Of a DNA stretch of 6,227 nt, positions 1-5,495 are shown one piece after another (within the stretch, counting starts at the first letter, position 1; every line of letters begins with the position of its first letter). The notes below the pieces were generated by a model. That model ran no database searches, was not told the origin of the DNA, and saw nothing but the letters and a program-made list of their open reading frames with translations. The DNA comes from an uncultured Erysipelotrichaceae bacterium. Its GTDB lineage: Bacteria; Bacillota_I; Bacilli_A; RF39; UBA660. The stretch covers positions 1 to 6,227 of the forward strand of contig CADBRL010000082.1 of assembly GCA_902797105.1 (NCBI GenBank). The letters are read 5' to 3'. The position numbers and the translations under genes were made by a program.

Positions 1-347
1 ACATATTTTTCATTTGGCACATTATGATTATCCACTTTAATAGTATTATCTATAAATGTATCAATATTTGCTAAAGCTTGCATTCCGGCACATATTCCAA
101 GCAAAGGTTTATTGACTTTAAACACATATTTTATAATTTTTATATCTCCTTCGTTCCAACTAATGCCACCAGGCACTATAAAACCATCGCAAATATCTAA
201 ATAATATGAAATATCACTTATATTTGGAATAATTATAGGTAACGCTTTATGTTCTTCTAATTTTTTTACTAAAGAATGAGGAACTTTGTCTTGTTTTAAA
301 CCAATGTTATTAGTTATAATTCTAGTAGTGATACCTATTTTTTTCAA
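1..347 (-). CDS. Class I glutamine amidotransferase, C26/PuuD-type hydrolase (partial, C-terminus outside window)
   Basis: Reading the minus strand from a TTG at 347-345 gives 115 residues open to the left edge. The protein starts MKKIGITTRI, has the oxyanion-strand motif FIVPGG at about residues 56-61 and a nucleophile elbow GICAGMQ at 84-90 with Cys86. In this family the elbow is usually GxCRGxQ. The Cys-His-Glu triad hydrolyses amide bonds of gamma-glutamyl compounds such as gamma-glutamyl-GABA; the substrate here cannot be told. The His and Glu of the triad lie beyond the window. The TTG is preferred because AAGGAAG (362-356) sits 8 bases upstream; an in-frame GTG at 356-354 would overlap that ribosome binding site. 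The gene is divergent from the small ORF at 432. The family call is firm and the precise reaction is not. Confidence 0.85.
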   Translation of the reverse strand, partial: MKKIGITTRIITNNIGLKQDKVPHSLVKKLEEHKALPIIIPNISDISYYLDICDGFIVPGGISWNEGDIKIIKYVFKVNKPLLGICAGMQALANIDTFIDNTIKVDNHNVPNEKY

Positions 348-375
348 ATTTAACACTTCCTTATTTTACCACTTA

Positions 376-381
376 ATTATA
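376..381 (-). promoter_or_regulatory. -10 element for the amidotransferase gene
   Basis: On the minus strand a perfect TATAAT lies 29 bases before the TTG start, with the ribosome binding site between them. No good -35 hexamer is present at 16-18 bases and no TG extension precedes it. It is therefore inferred from position and hexamer only. Confidence 0.4.
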
Positions 382-382
382 T

Positions 383-411
383 GTGTAAATTGTAAATTTT
401 GATACATAATA
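383..411 (+). promoter_or_regulatory. Tentative promoter of the small basic ORF
   Basis: CATAAT at 405-410 can be read as a -10 (5 of 6 to TATAAT), but the hexamer 17 bases upstream is poor for a housekeeping -35. The same bases read as GTGTA (383-387), 17 bases, then CATAATA (405-411). That matches 4 of 5 and 7 of 7 of the forespore sigma-F/sigma-G type pattern GHATR...CATNHTA. Either reading is weak in such AT-rich DNA. Confidence 0.28.
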
Positions 412-431
412 ATAGTGGGAGGGAAAAGTTA

Positions 432-548
432 ATGAGCAAAAATAAAGAAAATGCTAGAAACAAAGCAAGAAAGAATGCTAAATGTTCTAGTAAAGCTAGT
501 GCAAGATCAAATGCACGTAACGAAGCTCGTAATGAAAACTCTAGATAG
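432..548 (+). CDS. 38-residue, highly basic tetrad-repeat protein of unknown function
   Basis: ATG at 432 is preceded by GGAGG (418-422) at 9 bases, and the TAG stop is at 546-548. The product has 8 Asn, 7 Ala, 6 Arg, 6 Lys, 6 Ser, 3 Glu, 1 Cys and 1 Met, with net charge near +9 and almost no hydrophobic residues. From residue 8 to 35 it is seven tandem four-residue units: Ala (Ser once) at 8, 12, 16, 20, 24, 28 and 32, each followed by Arg or Lys. The last two units are both ARNE, encoded by 12-base copies (513-524, 525-536) that differ only at synonymous positions. A good hairpin terminator follows 17 bases after the stop. I do not recognise a family. A small nucleic-acid-binding or spore-core-like protein would fit the composition, but this is inference. 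The gene is convergent with xer, with 3 bases between stops. Confidence 0.7.
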   Translation: MSKNKENARNKARKNAKCSSKASARSNARNEARNENSR

Positions 549-551
549 TTT

Positions 552-1442
552 TTAGATATGCGCATGAGGATGATTACTATAATCTTCCTCTATTTTTTTA
601 TTTTGCAGGTGAGAATATATTTCTGTAGTTTCTAAATTTTCATGTCCAAGAAGTTCTTGAATTACTCTAAGGTCTGCCCCATTATTAAGCAAATTTGTAG
701 CAAATGAGTGTCTGAGTGTATGTGGACTAACTTCCTTTTCTATTCCCGCTTTTTTAGCTAAACTTTTAAGTATTTTAAAAACCATTTGTCTACTTATTTT
801 AGAGCCATTTTTATTTATAAAAACATAATTGCATGTATTATTTTTAATTAAAAATACTCTATATATTTCAATATATTCTTTTAAAGCTTTACTCGCAGTG
901 TCACCAAATGGTATAATTCTATCTTTTTTACCCTTTCCAGTTACTCTAATAACGCATTCATCATAATCTATTTGATTAAGCTCTAAATTAGTTATTTCAC
1001 TTATTCTAGCTCCCGTTGCATAAATTAATTCAAGCATCGCTTTATTTCTATAATCAACTGGTTTAGTAAGCCTCATATTAAGAAGTTTATCTACTTCCTC
1101 ACTAGTTAAATATGTAGGTAGTTTCTTTTCTAATTTTGGACTTTTAATACCATCACATGGATTATTATCAAGTTTATCCATAAAGATTAAATATCTGTAA
1201 AAAGAATTTAGAACTGTTAAATAGTGGGCCTTAGTTCGAGGTACAGCATCTATATTTAATAAAAAGTTTCTTACATCATTACTATCTAAATATATTAATT
1301 TTTTCTTCAAAATATCACTTATTAAAAGCAAATTTTCTCCATAGGAATCTATAGTATTTACAGACATTCTTCTTTCATACTTCAAATATTCCAAAAAATC
1401 AATTACATCTTTATCTTCAATTTTATCAATTATATTACGCAC
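552..1442 (-). CDS. xerD: XerC/XerD-type tyrosine recombinase
   Basis: This 296-residue protein has the usual length of a Xer recombinase. An N-terminal SAM-like core-binding domain (about residues 10-97) precedes the catalytic domain (about 108-285). All catalytic residues are visible: Arg146 (ATGARISE), Lys170 (VTGKGKKDR), His241 and Arg244 (SPHTLRHSF), His267 (LLGHENL) and nucleophile Tyr276 (IYSHL). The C-terminal HPHA resembles the HPRA end of XerC/D proteins. Xer recombinases resolve chromosome dimers at dif through a 3'-phosphotyrosine intermediate, working with FtsK. XerC and XerD are not distinguished here; the symbol is a best guess. The start is GTG at 1442-1440, served by AAGGTGAT just upstream; the next in-frame Met is residue 26, inside the N-terminal domain. 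No phage or integron context is visible, which favours the housekeeping role. Confidence 0.92.
   Translation of the reverse strand: MRNIIDKIEDKDVIDFLEYLKYERRMSVNTIDSYGENLLLISDILKKKLIYLDSNDVRNFLLNIDAVPRTKAHYLTVLNSFYRYLIFMDKLDNNPCDGIKSPKLEKKLPTYLTSEEVDKLLNMRLTKPVDYRNKAMLELIYATGARISEITNLELNQIDYDECVIRVTGKGKKDRIIPFGDTASKALKEYIEIYRVFLIKNNTCNYVFINKNGSKISRQMVFKILKSLAKKAGIEKEVSPHTLRHSFATNLLNNGADLRVIQELLGHENLETTEIYSHLQNKKIEEDYSNHPHAHI
566..604 (+). terminator. Rho-independent terminator of the small basic ORF, inside the xer 3' end
   Basis: GAGGA (566-570) pairs with TCCTC (586-590) and GATT (572-575) with AATC (581-584). One T-T mismatch lies between them, the loop is five bases, and TATTTTTTTATTTT follows at 591-604. 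On the plus strand this is a standard terminator. On the minus strand no T-tract follows the hairpin, so it should act for the small ORF only. It lies wholly within the last codons of the opposing recombinase gene. Confidence 0.75.
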
Positions 1443-1465
1443 AAAATCACCTTATTTCTATAAAC

Positions 1466-1474
1466 ATTGTATCA
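1466..1474 (-). promoter_or_regulatory. Extended -10 promoter for xer
   Basis: On the minus strand TGATACAAT is a TGn extension plus a 5-of-6 TATAAT match, 23 bases before the GTG start. No convincing -35 is seen. The site lies over the position where a -35 of the opposing rarA promoter would fall. Confidence 0.55.
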
Positions 1475-1489
1475 TATTTAAGCAAAATG

Positions 1490-1498
1490 TGATATAAT
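1490..1498 (+). promoter_or_regulatory. Extended -10 promoter for rarA-gpsA
   Basis: TGATATAAT is a TGn extension with a perfect TATAAT at 1493-1498. TTGTAT at 1467-1472 is a possible -35, but its spacer is 20 bases. Transcription should begin near 1505, only about 9 bases before the rarA ATG, giving a very short leader. Confidence 0.65.
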
Positions 1499-1513
1499 TA
1501 TTTTTGTGATATT

Positions 1514-2710
1514 ATGGAAATTTTAGCAGATAAATTAAGACCTAAAAAATTAGATGATATAATTGGCCAAAGTCACCTTATTGGTGAAGATAAAATACTT
1601 ACTAATCTTGTTAAGAACAAGAAACTTTTTTCGATGATTTTTTATGGAAAACCAGGTATTGGTAAAACAAGTATTGCAAATGCTTTGGTAAATGAGCTAA
1701 ATCTTCATTATAAATTTTTAAATGCTACGATTAATAATAAAGCTGATTTTGATACAGCAATTATGGAAGCTAAAATGTATGGAGATATGGTACTTATTAT
1801 AGATGAAATACATCGCATGAATAAAGATAAGCAAGATTTACTTCTTCCATATATTGAAAATGGTACAATTATTTTAATAGGTTTAACAACATCAAATCCT
1901 TACCATAAAATAAATCCTGCGATAAGAAGTAGATGCCAAATATTTGAACTTCACGAATTAGATAGTAAAGATATAAAAGCAGGCTTAAAAAAGGCTTTAA
2001 AGAACTTTGAAGATATAAAAGTAGATAATGACACTCTAGAATATATAGCAAATTTATCTTCCGGAGATATGCGCTTTGCCTTAAATTTACTTGAAGTATC
2101 ATATTATTCTGGTGATAAAACAATAACCATTGAAACAGTTAAAAAGATAAATAGTAAGCCAGTATTCTTTCATGATAAAGATGGCGATGGACATTATGAT
2201 GTTATAAGTGCCCTGCAAAAATCTATTCGTGGTAGTGACGTTGATGCATCGCTTCATTACCTTGCCAGATTAATTGAAGCTGAAGATTTAGATATCATAT
2301 ATCGTCGTCTTAGTGTTATTGCTTATGAAGACATTGGCCTTGCTAATCCTGGTATTGGTCCAAGAGTTATGGCTGCCATAAGTGCTGCAGAACTTGTAGG
2401 TCTTCCTGAAGCTCGCATTCCTCTTGGGGAAATTGTGGTAGAAATGGCTCTATCACCTAAGAGTAATAGCTCTCACCTAGCCTTAAATGCTGCTTTAAAT
2501 GACATTCATAAAGGAAATACTGGTAATGTTCCTGATAATATTAAAACTAGTAGCACTACATACCTTTATCCCCATGATTATCCAAATGACTGGGTTAAGC
2601 AAAATTATATGCCTAAAAACTTAATAGGTAAAAAATACTATATACAAAAAAACAATAAAATTGAAGAAAATTTAAATAAATTACATAAAGAAATGAGGAA
2701 TGAAAAATGA
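1514..2710 (+). CDS. rarA: Replication-associated recombination protein A (RarA/MgsA), AAA+ ATPase
   Basis: This 398-residue protein is close to the family's usual size. The AAA+ core shows Walker A GKPGIGKT (45-52), Walker B LIIDEIH (94-100, Asp97 and Glu98), sensor 1 TTSN (125-128), an arginine-finger region AIRSR (136-140) and sensor 2 GDMRFAL with Arg187. The C-terminal half carries family signatures: HYDVISALQKSIRGSD (227-242), EDIGLANP (272-279) and YPHDYPNDWVKQNY (352-365). RarA is a tetrameric clamp-loader-related ATPase that acts at stalled replication forks and single-strand gaps with SSB. The ribosome binding site is poor (GTGAT at 1506-1510, 3 bases from the ATG), and the predicted leader is very short. 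The stop TGA overlaps the gpsA ATG, so the two genes should be co-transcribed and translationally coupled. Confidence 0.95.
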   Translation: MEILADKLRPKKLDDIIGQSHLIGEDKILTNLVKNKKLFSMIFYGKPGIGKTSIANALVNELNLHYKFLNATINNKADFDTAIMEAKMYGDMVLIIDEIHRMNKDKQDLLLPYIENGTIILIGLTTSNPYHKINPAIRSRCQIFELHELDSKDIKAGLKKALKNFEDIKVDNDTLEYIANLSSGDMRFALNLLEVSYYSGDKTITIETVKKINSKPVFFHDKDGDGHYDVISALQKSIRGSDVDASLHYLARLIEAEDLDIIYRRLSVIAYEDIGLANPGIGPRVMAAISAAELVGLPEARIPLGEIVVEMALSPKSNSSHLALNAALNDIHKGNTGNVPDNIKTSSTTYLYPHDYPNDWVKQNYMPKNLIGKKYYIQKNNKIEENLNKLHKEMRNEK

Positions 2711-3684
2711 AAATAAGTGTAATTGGACTTGGAATGTATAGCTTAGCAATAAGTAAAATGTTAGCTAAAAAAGAAAATAATAAAATAATGATATGGACAG
2801 AAAATGATGCAAAATATGAAGAATTCAAAAAAACTAAAAAAGTTGCATCAGTATATGATACTGAAATACCTAAAAATATTAAAGTTTCAAATTCATTAGA
2901 AGATGTTCTTAAAGATGCAGAATTAATATATATTATAACAGCAAGTAAATACGTTGATATTATAACAGAAAAAATGAAAGAATTTTATAATCCAGATGTA
3001 CCAATATGTATAGCATCTAAAGGTATTGAAGAATCTCGCGAAGAACTTTTATCAAATATAGTAAAAGATAATTTAAAAACTAAAAATATAGCAGTTATAT
3101 CAGGTCCTACATTTGCAGTTGATATTATAAATAATGAACCAATTGCATTAGCTCTTGCTTCAAAAAGTAATAAAGCAAAAGAATATGTATCAACCACTCT
3201 AGCTAATGATACACTTAAATTAAGACCATCTAAGGATATGATTGGCATTCAAATGTGTGGTGCAATCAAAAATGTTATTGCTATAGCATCAGGTATATTA
3301 TCTGGTCTTGGTTTTAGTAACTCAACACAAGCTTTTTTAATAAACGAGTCACTTCACGATATAAAAGATATTATCAAAATATTTGGTGGTAAACCTAAAA
3401 CAATATTATCTTTTGCTGGTGTTGGTGATTTAATGCTTACTTGTACAAGTACTAAAAGCCGTAATTTTAGTTTTGGATACACTATTGGAAGTACTAAAGA
3501 CCAAAATAAAATAAATGAATATTTAGTAAATAATACTGTAGAAGGTTATAATACTCTTGAAGTAATATATAAAATGTTAAATAAACGTGGAACTCCGATA
3601 GATTTAATAACCACAATATATAATATAGTTTATAATAAAGAAGATCCTCATACACTATCATCTTTCTTAATAACAAAAAAGTAA
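2707..3684 (+). CDS. gpsA: NAD(P)-dependent glycerol-3-phosphate dehydrogenase
   Basis: This 325-residue, full-length cytosolic enzyme reduces dihydroxyacetone phosphate to sn-glycerol 3-phosphate, the backbone for phospholipids. The N-terminal Rossmann loop is GLGMYSLA (7-14), keeping GxGxxxxA but not the common GAGSWGTA form. Further motifs are ASKGIE (103-108), SGPTFA (132-137), Lys188-Asn189 in GAIKNVIAIASG, Asp241 and Thr245 in GVGDLMLTCTS, and Arg252-Asn253 in SRN. These correspond to the catalytic and substrate-binding set of the family. VEGYNTLEVIYKM (278-290) is also typical. The usual LITRGLAE segment reads LINESLHD (211-218). The ATG overlaps the rarA stop by four bases (ATGA), with GAGGAA (2695-2700) six bases upstream inside rarA. 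The stop codon lies in the terminator hairpin. Confidence 0.95.
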   Translation: MKISVIGLGMYSLAISKMLAKKENNKIMIWTENDAKYEEFKKTKKVASVYDTEIPKNIKVSNSLEDVLKDAELIYIITASKYVDIITEKMKEFYNPDVPICIASKGIEESREELLSNIVKDNLKTKNIAVISGPTFAVDIINNEPIALALASKSNKAKEYVSTTLANDTLKLRPSKDMIGIQMCGAIKNVIAIASGILSGLGFSNSTQAFLINESLHDIKDIIKIFGGKPKTILSFAGVGDLMLTCTSTKSRNFSFGYTIGSTKDQNKINEYLVNNTVEGYNTLEVIYKMLNKRGTPIDLITTIYNIVYNKEDPHTLSSFLITKK

Positions 3685-3704
3685 TCAGGAATTGATTACT
3701 TTTT
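3676..3704. terminator. Bidirectional terminator between gpsA and tcdA
   Basis: A perfect 12-bp inverted repeat, AAAAAGTAATCA (3676-3687) and TGATTACTTTTT (3693-3704), flanks a five-base loop. Each strand ends the hairpin with a run of T: CTTTTT on plus and CTTTTTT on minus. The gpsA TAA (3682-3684) and the tcdA TGA (3687-3685) abut inside the left arm, so the hairpin also encodes the last codons of both proteins. Confidence 0.85.
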
Positions 3705-4353
3705 CTATTATATAATGAGCAATTGTAAGACCTGCAGTCGATGGAACAAATATACTTGATGCAACTACTCTATCTTTACTTATAGCATCTTCTTTTGAAC
3801 ACACAACAGGTATTTTTAAATTTAAGCCAAGTTTTCTAGCTTCATATCTTATTTTCTTAGCTAAAGGATCATTACTAGTTTTATCAAGCCTAGTTATTAT
3901 TACATTACTAGGATTAAGTCTTTTACCAGTTCCCATTGAACTAATTAAATGTATATTATTTTCTTCAGCATATTTCATTAAAATGAGTTTTGCTTTAACA
4001 TCATCACAAGCATCTATTATAAAATCAAATTTGCCCAAAGAACTTATATTTTCTTCATTTAAATATAGCTTTTTACCAGTAATATTTAATTTATCATTTA
4101 TCCTTAACATTCTCTTTATTGCGACTTCTACTTTAGGTTTGTCTATATCGTCCAAAGTAGCTAGTATCTGCCTATTTAAATTACTAACTTGAAAGTTATC
4201 TCCATCTATAATAGTAATATTTTGTACTCCACTTCGAACTAAAGCTTCAAGACAAGTACCGCCAACACCACCGACACCAACAAGTAAAATATTAACTCTA
4301 CCTATTTTCTCTAAAGCCTCTTTACCAATTAACAATTCTAATCTATCAAACAT
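3685..4353 (-). CDS. tcdA: tRNA threonylcarbamoyladenosine dehydratase (TcdA, YgdL/YrvM; ThiF/E1-like)
   Basis: This 222-residue E1-like enzyme uses ATP to dehydrate t6A at position 37 of ANN-decoding tRNAs to cyclic t6A. It opens MFDRLELLIGKEALEKIG, the standard start of Gram-positive TcdA. Motifs are the nucleotide-binding GVGGVGG (26-32), IDGDNFQVSNLNRQ (49-62) with Asp50, Asp52, Asn60, Arg61 and Gln62, KPKVE (72-76), and DACDD (114-118). DKTSNDPLAKKIRYEARKLG (157-176) resembles the segment after the SMG(A/T)G loop (139-143) in this family. The ATG at 4353 is chosen because GGAGG (4363-4359) lies 5 bases upstream and the family N-terminus starts exactly there. The frame stays open to a GTG at 4452, but those 33 extra codons are RNA-gene sequence, not protein. 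It is probably transcribed by read-through from the promoter at 4581-4553. Confidence 0.93.
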   Translation of the reverse strand: MFDRLELLIGKEALEKIGRVNILLVGVGGVGGTCLEALVRSGVQNITIIDGDNFQVSNLNRQILATLDDIDKPKVEVAIKRMLRINDKLNITGKKLYLNEENISSLGKFDFIIDACDDVKAKLILMKYAEENNIHLISSMGTGKRLNPSNVIITRLDKTSNDPLAKKIRYEARKLGLNLKIPVVCSKEDAISKDRVVASSIFVPSTAGLTIAHYIIEKVINS

Positions 4354-4363
4354 AAATTCCTCC

Positions 4364-4548
4364 AAAATAAAACCCAAAGGTGTCTTGCATTGATAAAAAC
4401 CCGCTCTCCGCGAGGTGGGCATCACATGAACTATTTTAGGATCCTTACTCACTTAATGGTTAAGTCTTCTACACCATAATTCAATTAGATTCCCTTATTA
4501 TCTATCTAGTCGGTTTTATATAGACATAGACATATACCCTTCAGGTAC
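4364..4548 (-). ncRNA. ssrS: Probable 6S RNA (structured ~185-nt RNA upstream of tcdA)
   Basis: A near-consensus promoter just upstream predicts a 5' end near 4548-4546. The first bases pair with the last: 4546-4538 with 4380-4372 (nine pairs, two G-U), a five-base bulge, then 4532-4528 with 4385-4381 (five pairs). Between them lies a large unpaired region and an apical arm closed by GGAATCT (4493-4487) against AGGATCC (4445-4439) and capped by ATGGT (4477-4473) against ACCAT (4460-4456). The 3' side of the open region holds a GC-rich hairpin (4419-4400), a GC island in very AT-rich DNA. The end is TTTTATTTT (4372-4364), just before the tcdA ribosome binding site. Closing stem, big central bubble and apical arm are the 6S RNA design, which mimics an open promoter and binds sigma-A RNA polymerase. 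From memory, B. subtilis 6S-2 (bsrB) also neighbours yrvM (tcdA). The folding was done by eye; a cis-acting leader of tcdA is the main alternative. Confidence 0.62.
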
Positions 4549-4552
4549 TTTA

Positions 4553-4581
4553 ATTATATCAAATTAATTTTCTTTTGCCAA
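4553..4581 (-). promoter_or_regulatory. Strong sigma-A promoter for the structured RNA
   Basis: On the minus strand TTGGCA (4581-4576) is a 5-of-6 -35. A 17-base spacer ends in the TGA extension (4561-4559), and a perfect TATAAT follows at 4558-4553. It is the best promoter in the window. The -35 lies inside the last codons of the glucosaminidase gene and the -10 just after its stop, so the RNA can be made independently of that gene. Confidence 0.8.
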
Positions 4582-5382
4582 TATGTCTTTAGCATTTTTA
4601 AGATTTATTAACTCACTTGTGTCAACATCTTGTATATCAGCAAATAATTCCATTGATTTAGTAACATTGTAAACCCAAGCGGGTTTTGCCATTTTAATAC
4701 CGCTTTCAAAAGTTGGATTATACACTCTACCTATATCTTCAATAGTAACAAGACCTTTACCAAAGTATCCTTCACTAAGAAGAATTACATATTTTAATAT
4801 GCCATACTCAATAGTTTTATAGCTAATTAAATTACCATTATACATACCACCGAAGATATTATTTTTATTTAACATATACTTAGATGTATAACCAGATTCA
4901 ACATTAGCAATACCAGCAGCAATACCAAAGTCAACATTTGCATACATACTACTAAAATACTTTAATGTTTTAACTATATAATCTTTATCCATTTCATTAG
5001 ATATTCTTTTATTATTAAATAATTCTTTTTCACTTTCTTCAAGTGTAAGTAAATAATCAAGTACAATCATATCAAAATTATCCATATTATCTAAATAATT
5101 TAATTCTTCATAATTATTCTTTAATTTATTTCTTAAAATGTCTTCATCTATTAAGAAAGTACCAGCTAAGAACTTAATTGTATCACTTTTTTCATTTAGT
5201 GAAAGTTCTATTTTTTCTTCCAAAGTTATTTCTTTTTTACTTTCTAAAGCAACTCTGGGATTAGCATTATACTCTACTTCTAGATTTTTTGTATCAATTG
5301 GCATAAGTAATACTACTACTCCAATTAATACCCCAATAAAAATTAATATTCTCTTTCTATTGGTCTGCACATATTCTTTCAT
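4564..5382 (-). CDS. Membrane-anchored glucosaminidase-domain protein (GH73-like)
   Basis: This 272-residue protein has a basic N-terminus (KEYVQTNRKR), one hydrophobic segment at about 12-28 acting as a membrane anchor, and no lipobox. The outer-face linker and helical region (30-135) is rich in Glu, Lys and Asn and is not recognised. The C-terminal domain (about 136-250) carries GIAAGIANVESGYTSKYM with candidate catalytic Glu162, then KNNIFGGM (173-180), YFGKG (206-210) and VYNPTF (220-225). This order fits endo-beta-N-acetylglucosaminidase (LytG/GH73-type) domains that cut glycan strands between GlcNAc and MurNAc. A lytic transglycosylase is less likely. The ATG at 5382 is chosen over an in-frame start at 5457 because AGGAGAG (5400-5394) lies upstream of it and the promoter -10 (5425-5420) falls inside the longer reading. 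The 11-13 base spacing is slightly long. Confidence 0.8.
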   Translation of the reverse strand: MKEYVQTNRKRILIFIGVLIGVVVLLMPIDTKNLEVEYNANPRVALESKKEITLEEKIELSLNEKSDTIKFLAGTFLIDEDILRNKLKNNYEELNYLDNMDNFDMIVLDYLLTLEESEKELFNNKRISNEMDKDYIVKTLKYFSSMYANVDFGIAAGIANVESGYTSKYMLNKNNIFGGMYNGNLISYKTIEYGILKYVILLSEGYFGKGLVTIEDIGRVYNPTFESGIKMAKPAWVYNVTKSMELFADIQDVDTSELINLKNAKDILAKEN

Positions 5383-5419
5383 ATATTTAAATACTCTCCT
5401 TTTAAATAATACGCTATAT

Positions 5420-5449
5420 ATTATATCATAAATTACTCTAAAATGCAAA
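5420..5449 (-). promoter_or_regulatory. Promoter of the glucosaminidase gene
   Basis: On the minus strand TGATATAAT (5428-5420) is a TGn extension with a perfect -10, and TTTGCA (5449-5444) is a moderate -35 at 18 bases. The predicted start near 5413 gives a leader of about 30 bases containing the ribosome binding site. It follows directly after the terminator of the upstream gene. Confidence 0.65.
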
Positions 5450-5458
5450 TTTCGCATA

Positions 5459-5483
5459 TAAAAAGCTACACTTTCGTGCAGCT
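5459..5483 (-). terminator. Rho-independent terminator of the HerA-type ATPase gene
   Basis: On the minus strand AGCTGCAC (5483-5476), a GAAA tetraloop (5475-5472) and GTGTAGCT (5471-5464) form an 8-bp stem with one G-U pair, followed by a T-run (5463-5460). It lies 12 bases after the stop at 5496 and separates this gene from the glucosaminidase transcription unit. Confidence 0.85.
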
Positions 5484-5495
5484 AGTATTAATATA

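Noticed and set aside
377..565. 62-codon minus-strand ORF opposite the small basic gene
   Set aside because: Its Leu/Phe-rich product looks like a membrane protein only because it is the antisense of a repetitive Lys/Arg/Asn/Ala coding stretch. It has no ribosome binding site and overlaps the xer 3' end.
552..1442. Phage or integrative-element integrase
   Set aside because: The length, single compact SAM-like domain and HPRA-like C-terminus fit XerC/D. No attachment-site repeats, excisionase or tRNA gene are nearby.
2985..3248. Minus-strand ORF inside gpsA
   Set aside because: It is antisense to conserved GpsA motifs (SGPTFA region), with no promoter or ribosome binding site. It is a frame shadow.
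4450..4465. Palindrome around ACTTAATGGTTAAGT as an operator
   Set aside because: It lies within the apical arm of the structured RNA and can be explained by RNA pairing. No regulator gene is adjacent.
4364..4548. T-box or other tRNA-sensing leader for tcdA
   Set aside because: No T-box core (the GGGUGG...ACCGCG type element) and no aminoacyl-tRNA gene context. The 5' and 3' ends pair with each other, as expected for a free-standing RNA rather than a leader with a switchable terminator.
5408..5437. AT-rich segment resembling a dif site for the Xer recombinase
   Set aside because: It shares only AT-rich bases with the Gram-positive dif consensus, has no clear pair of inverted 11-bp arms, and is better explained as the glucosaminidase promoter.
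5382..5457. Longer N-terminus of the glucosaminidase protein starting at 5457
   Set aside because: The promoter -10 and predicted transcript start lie downstream of that codon, and the only ribosome binding site precedes the ATG at 5382.
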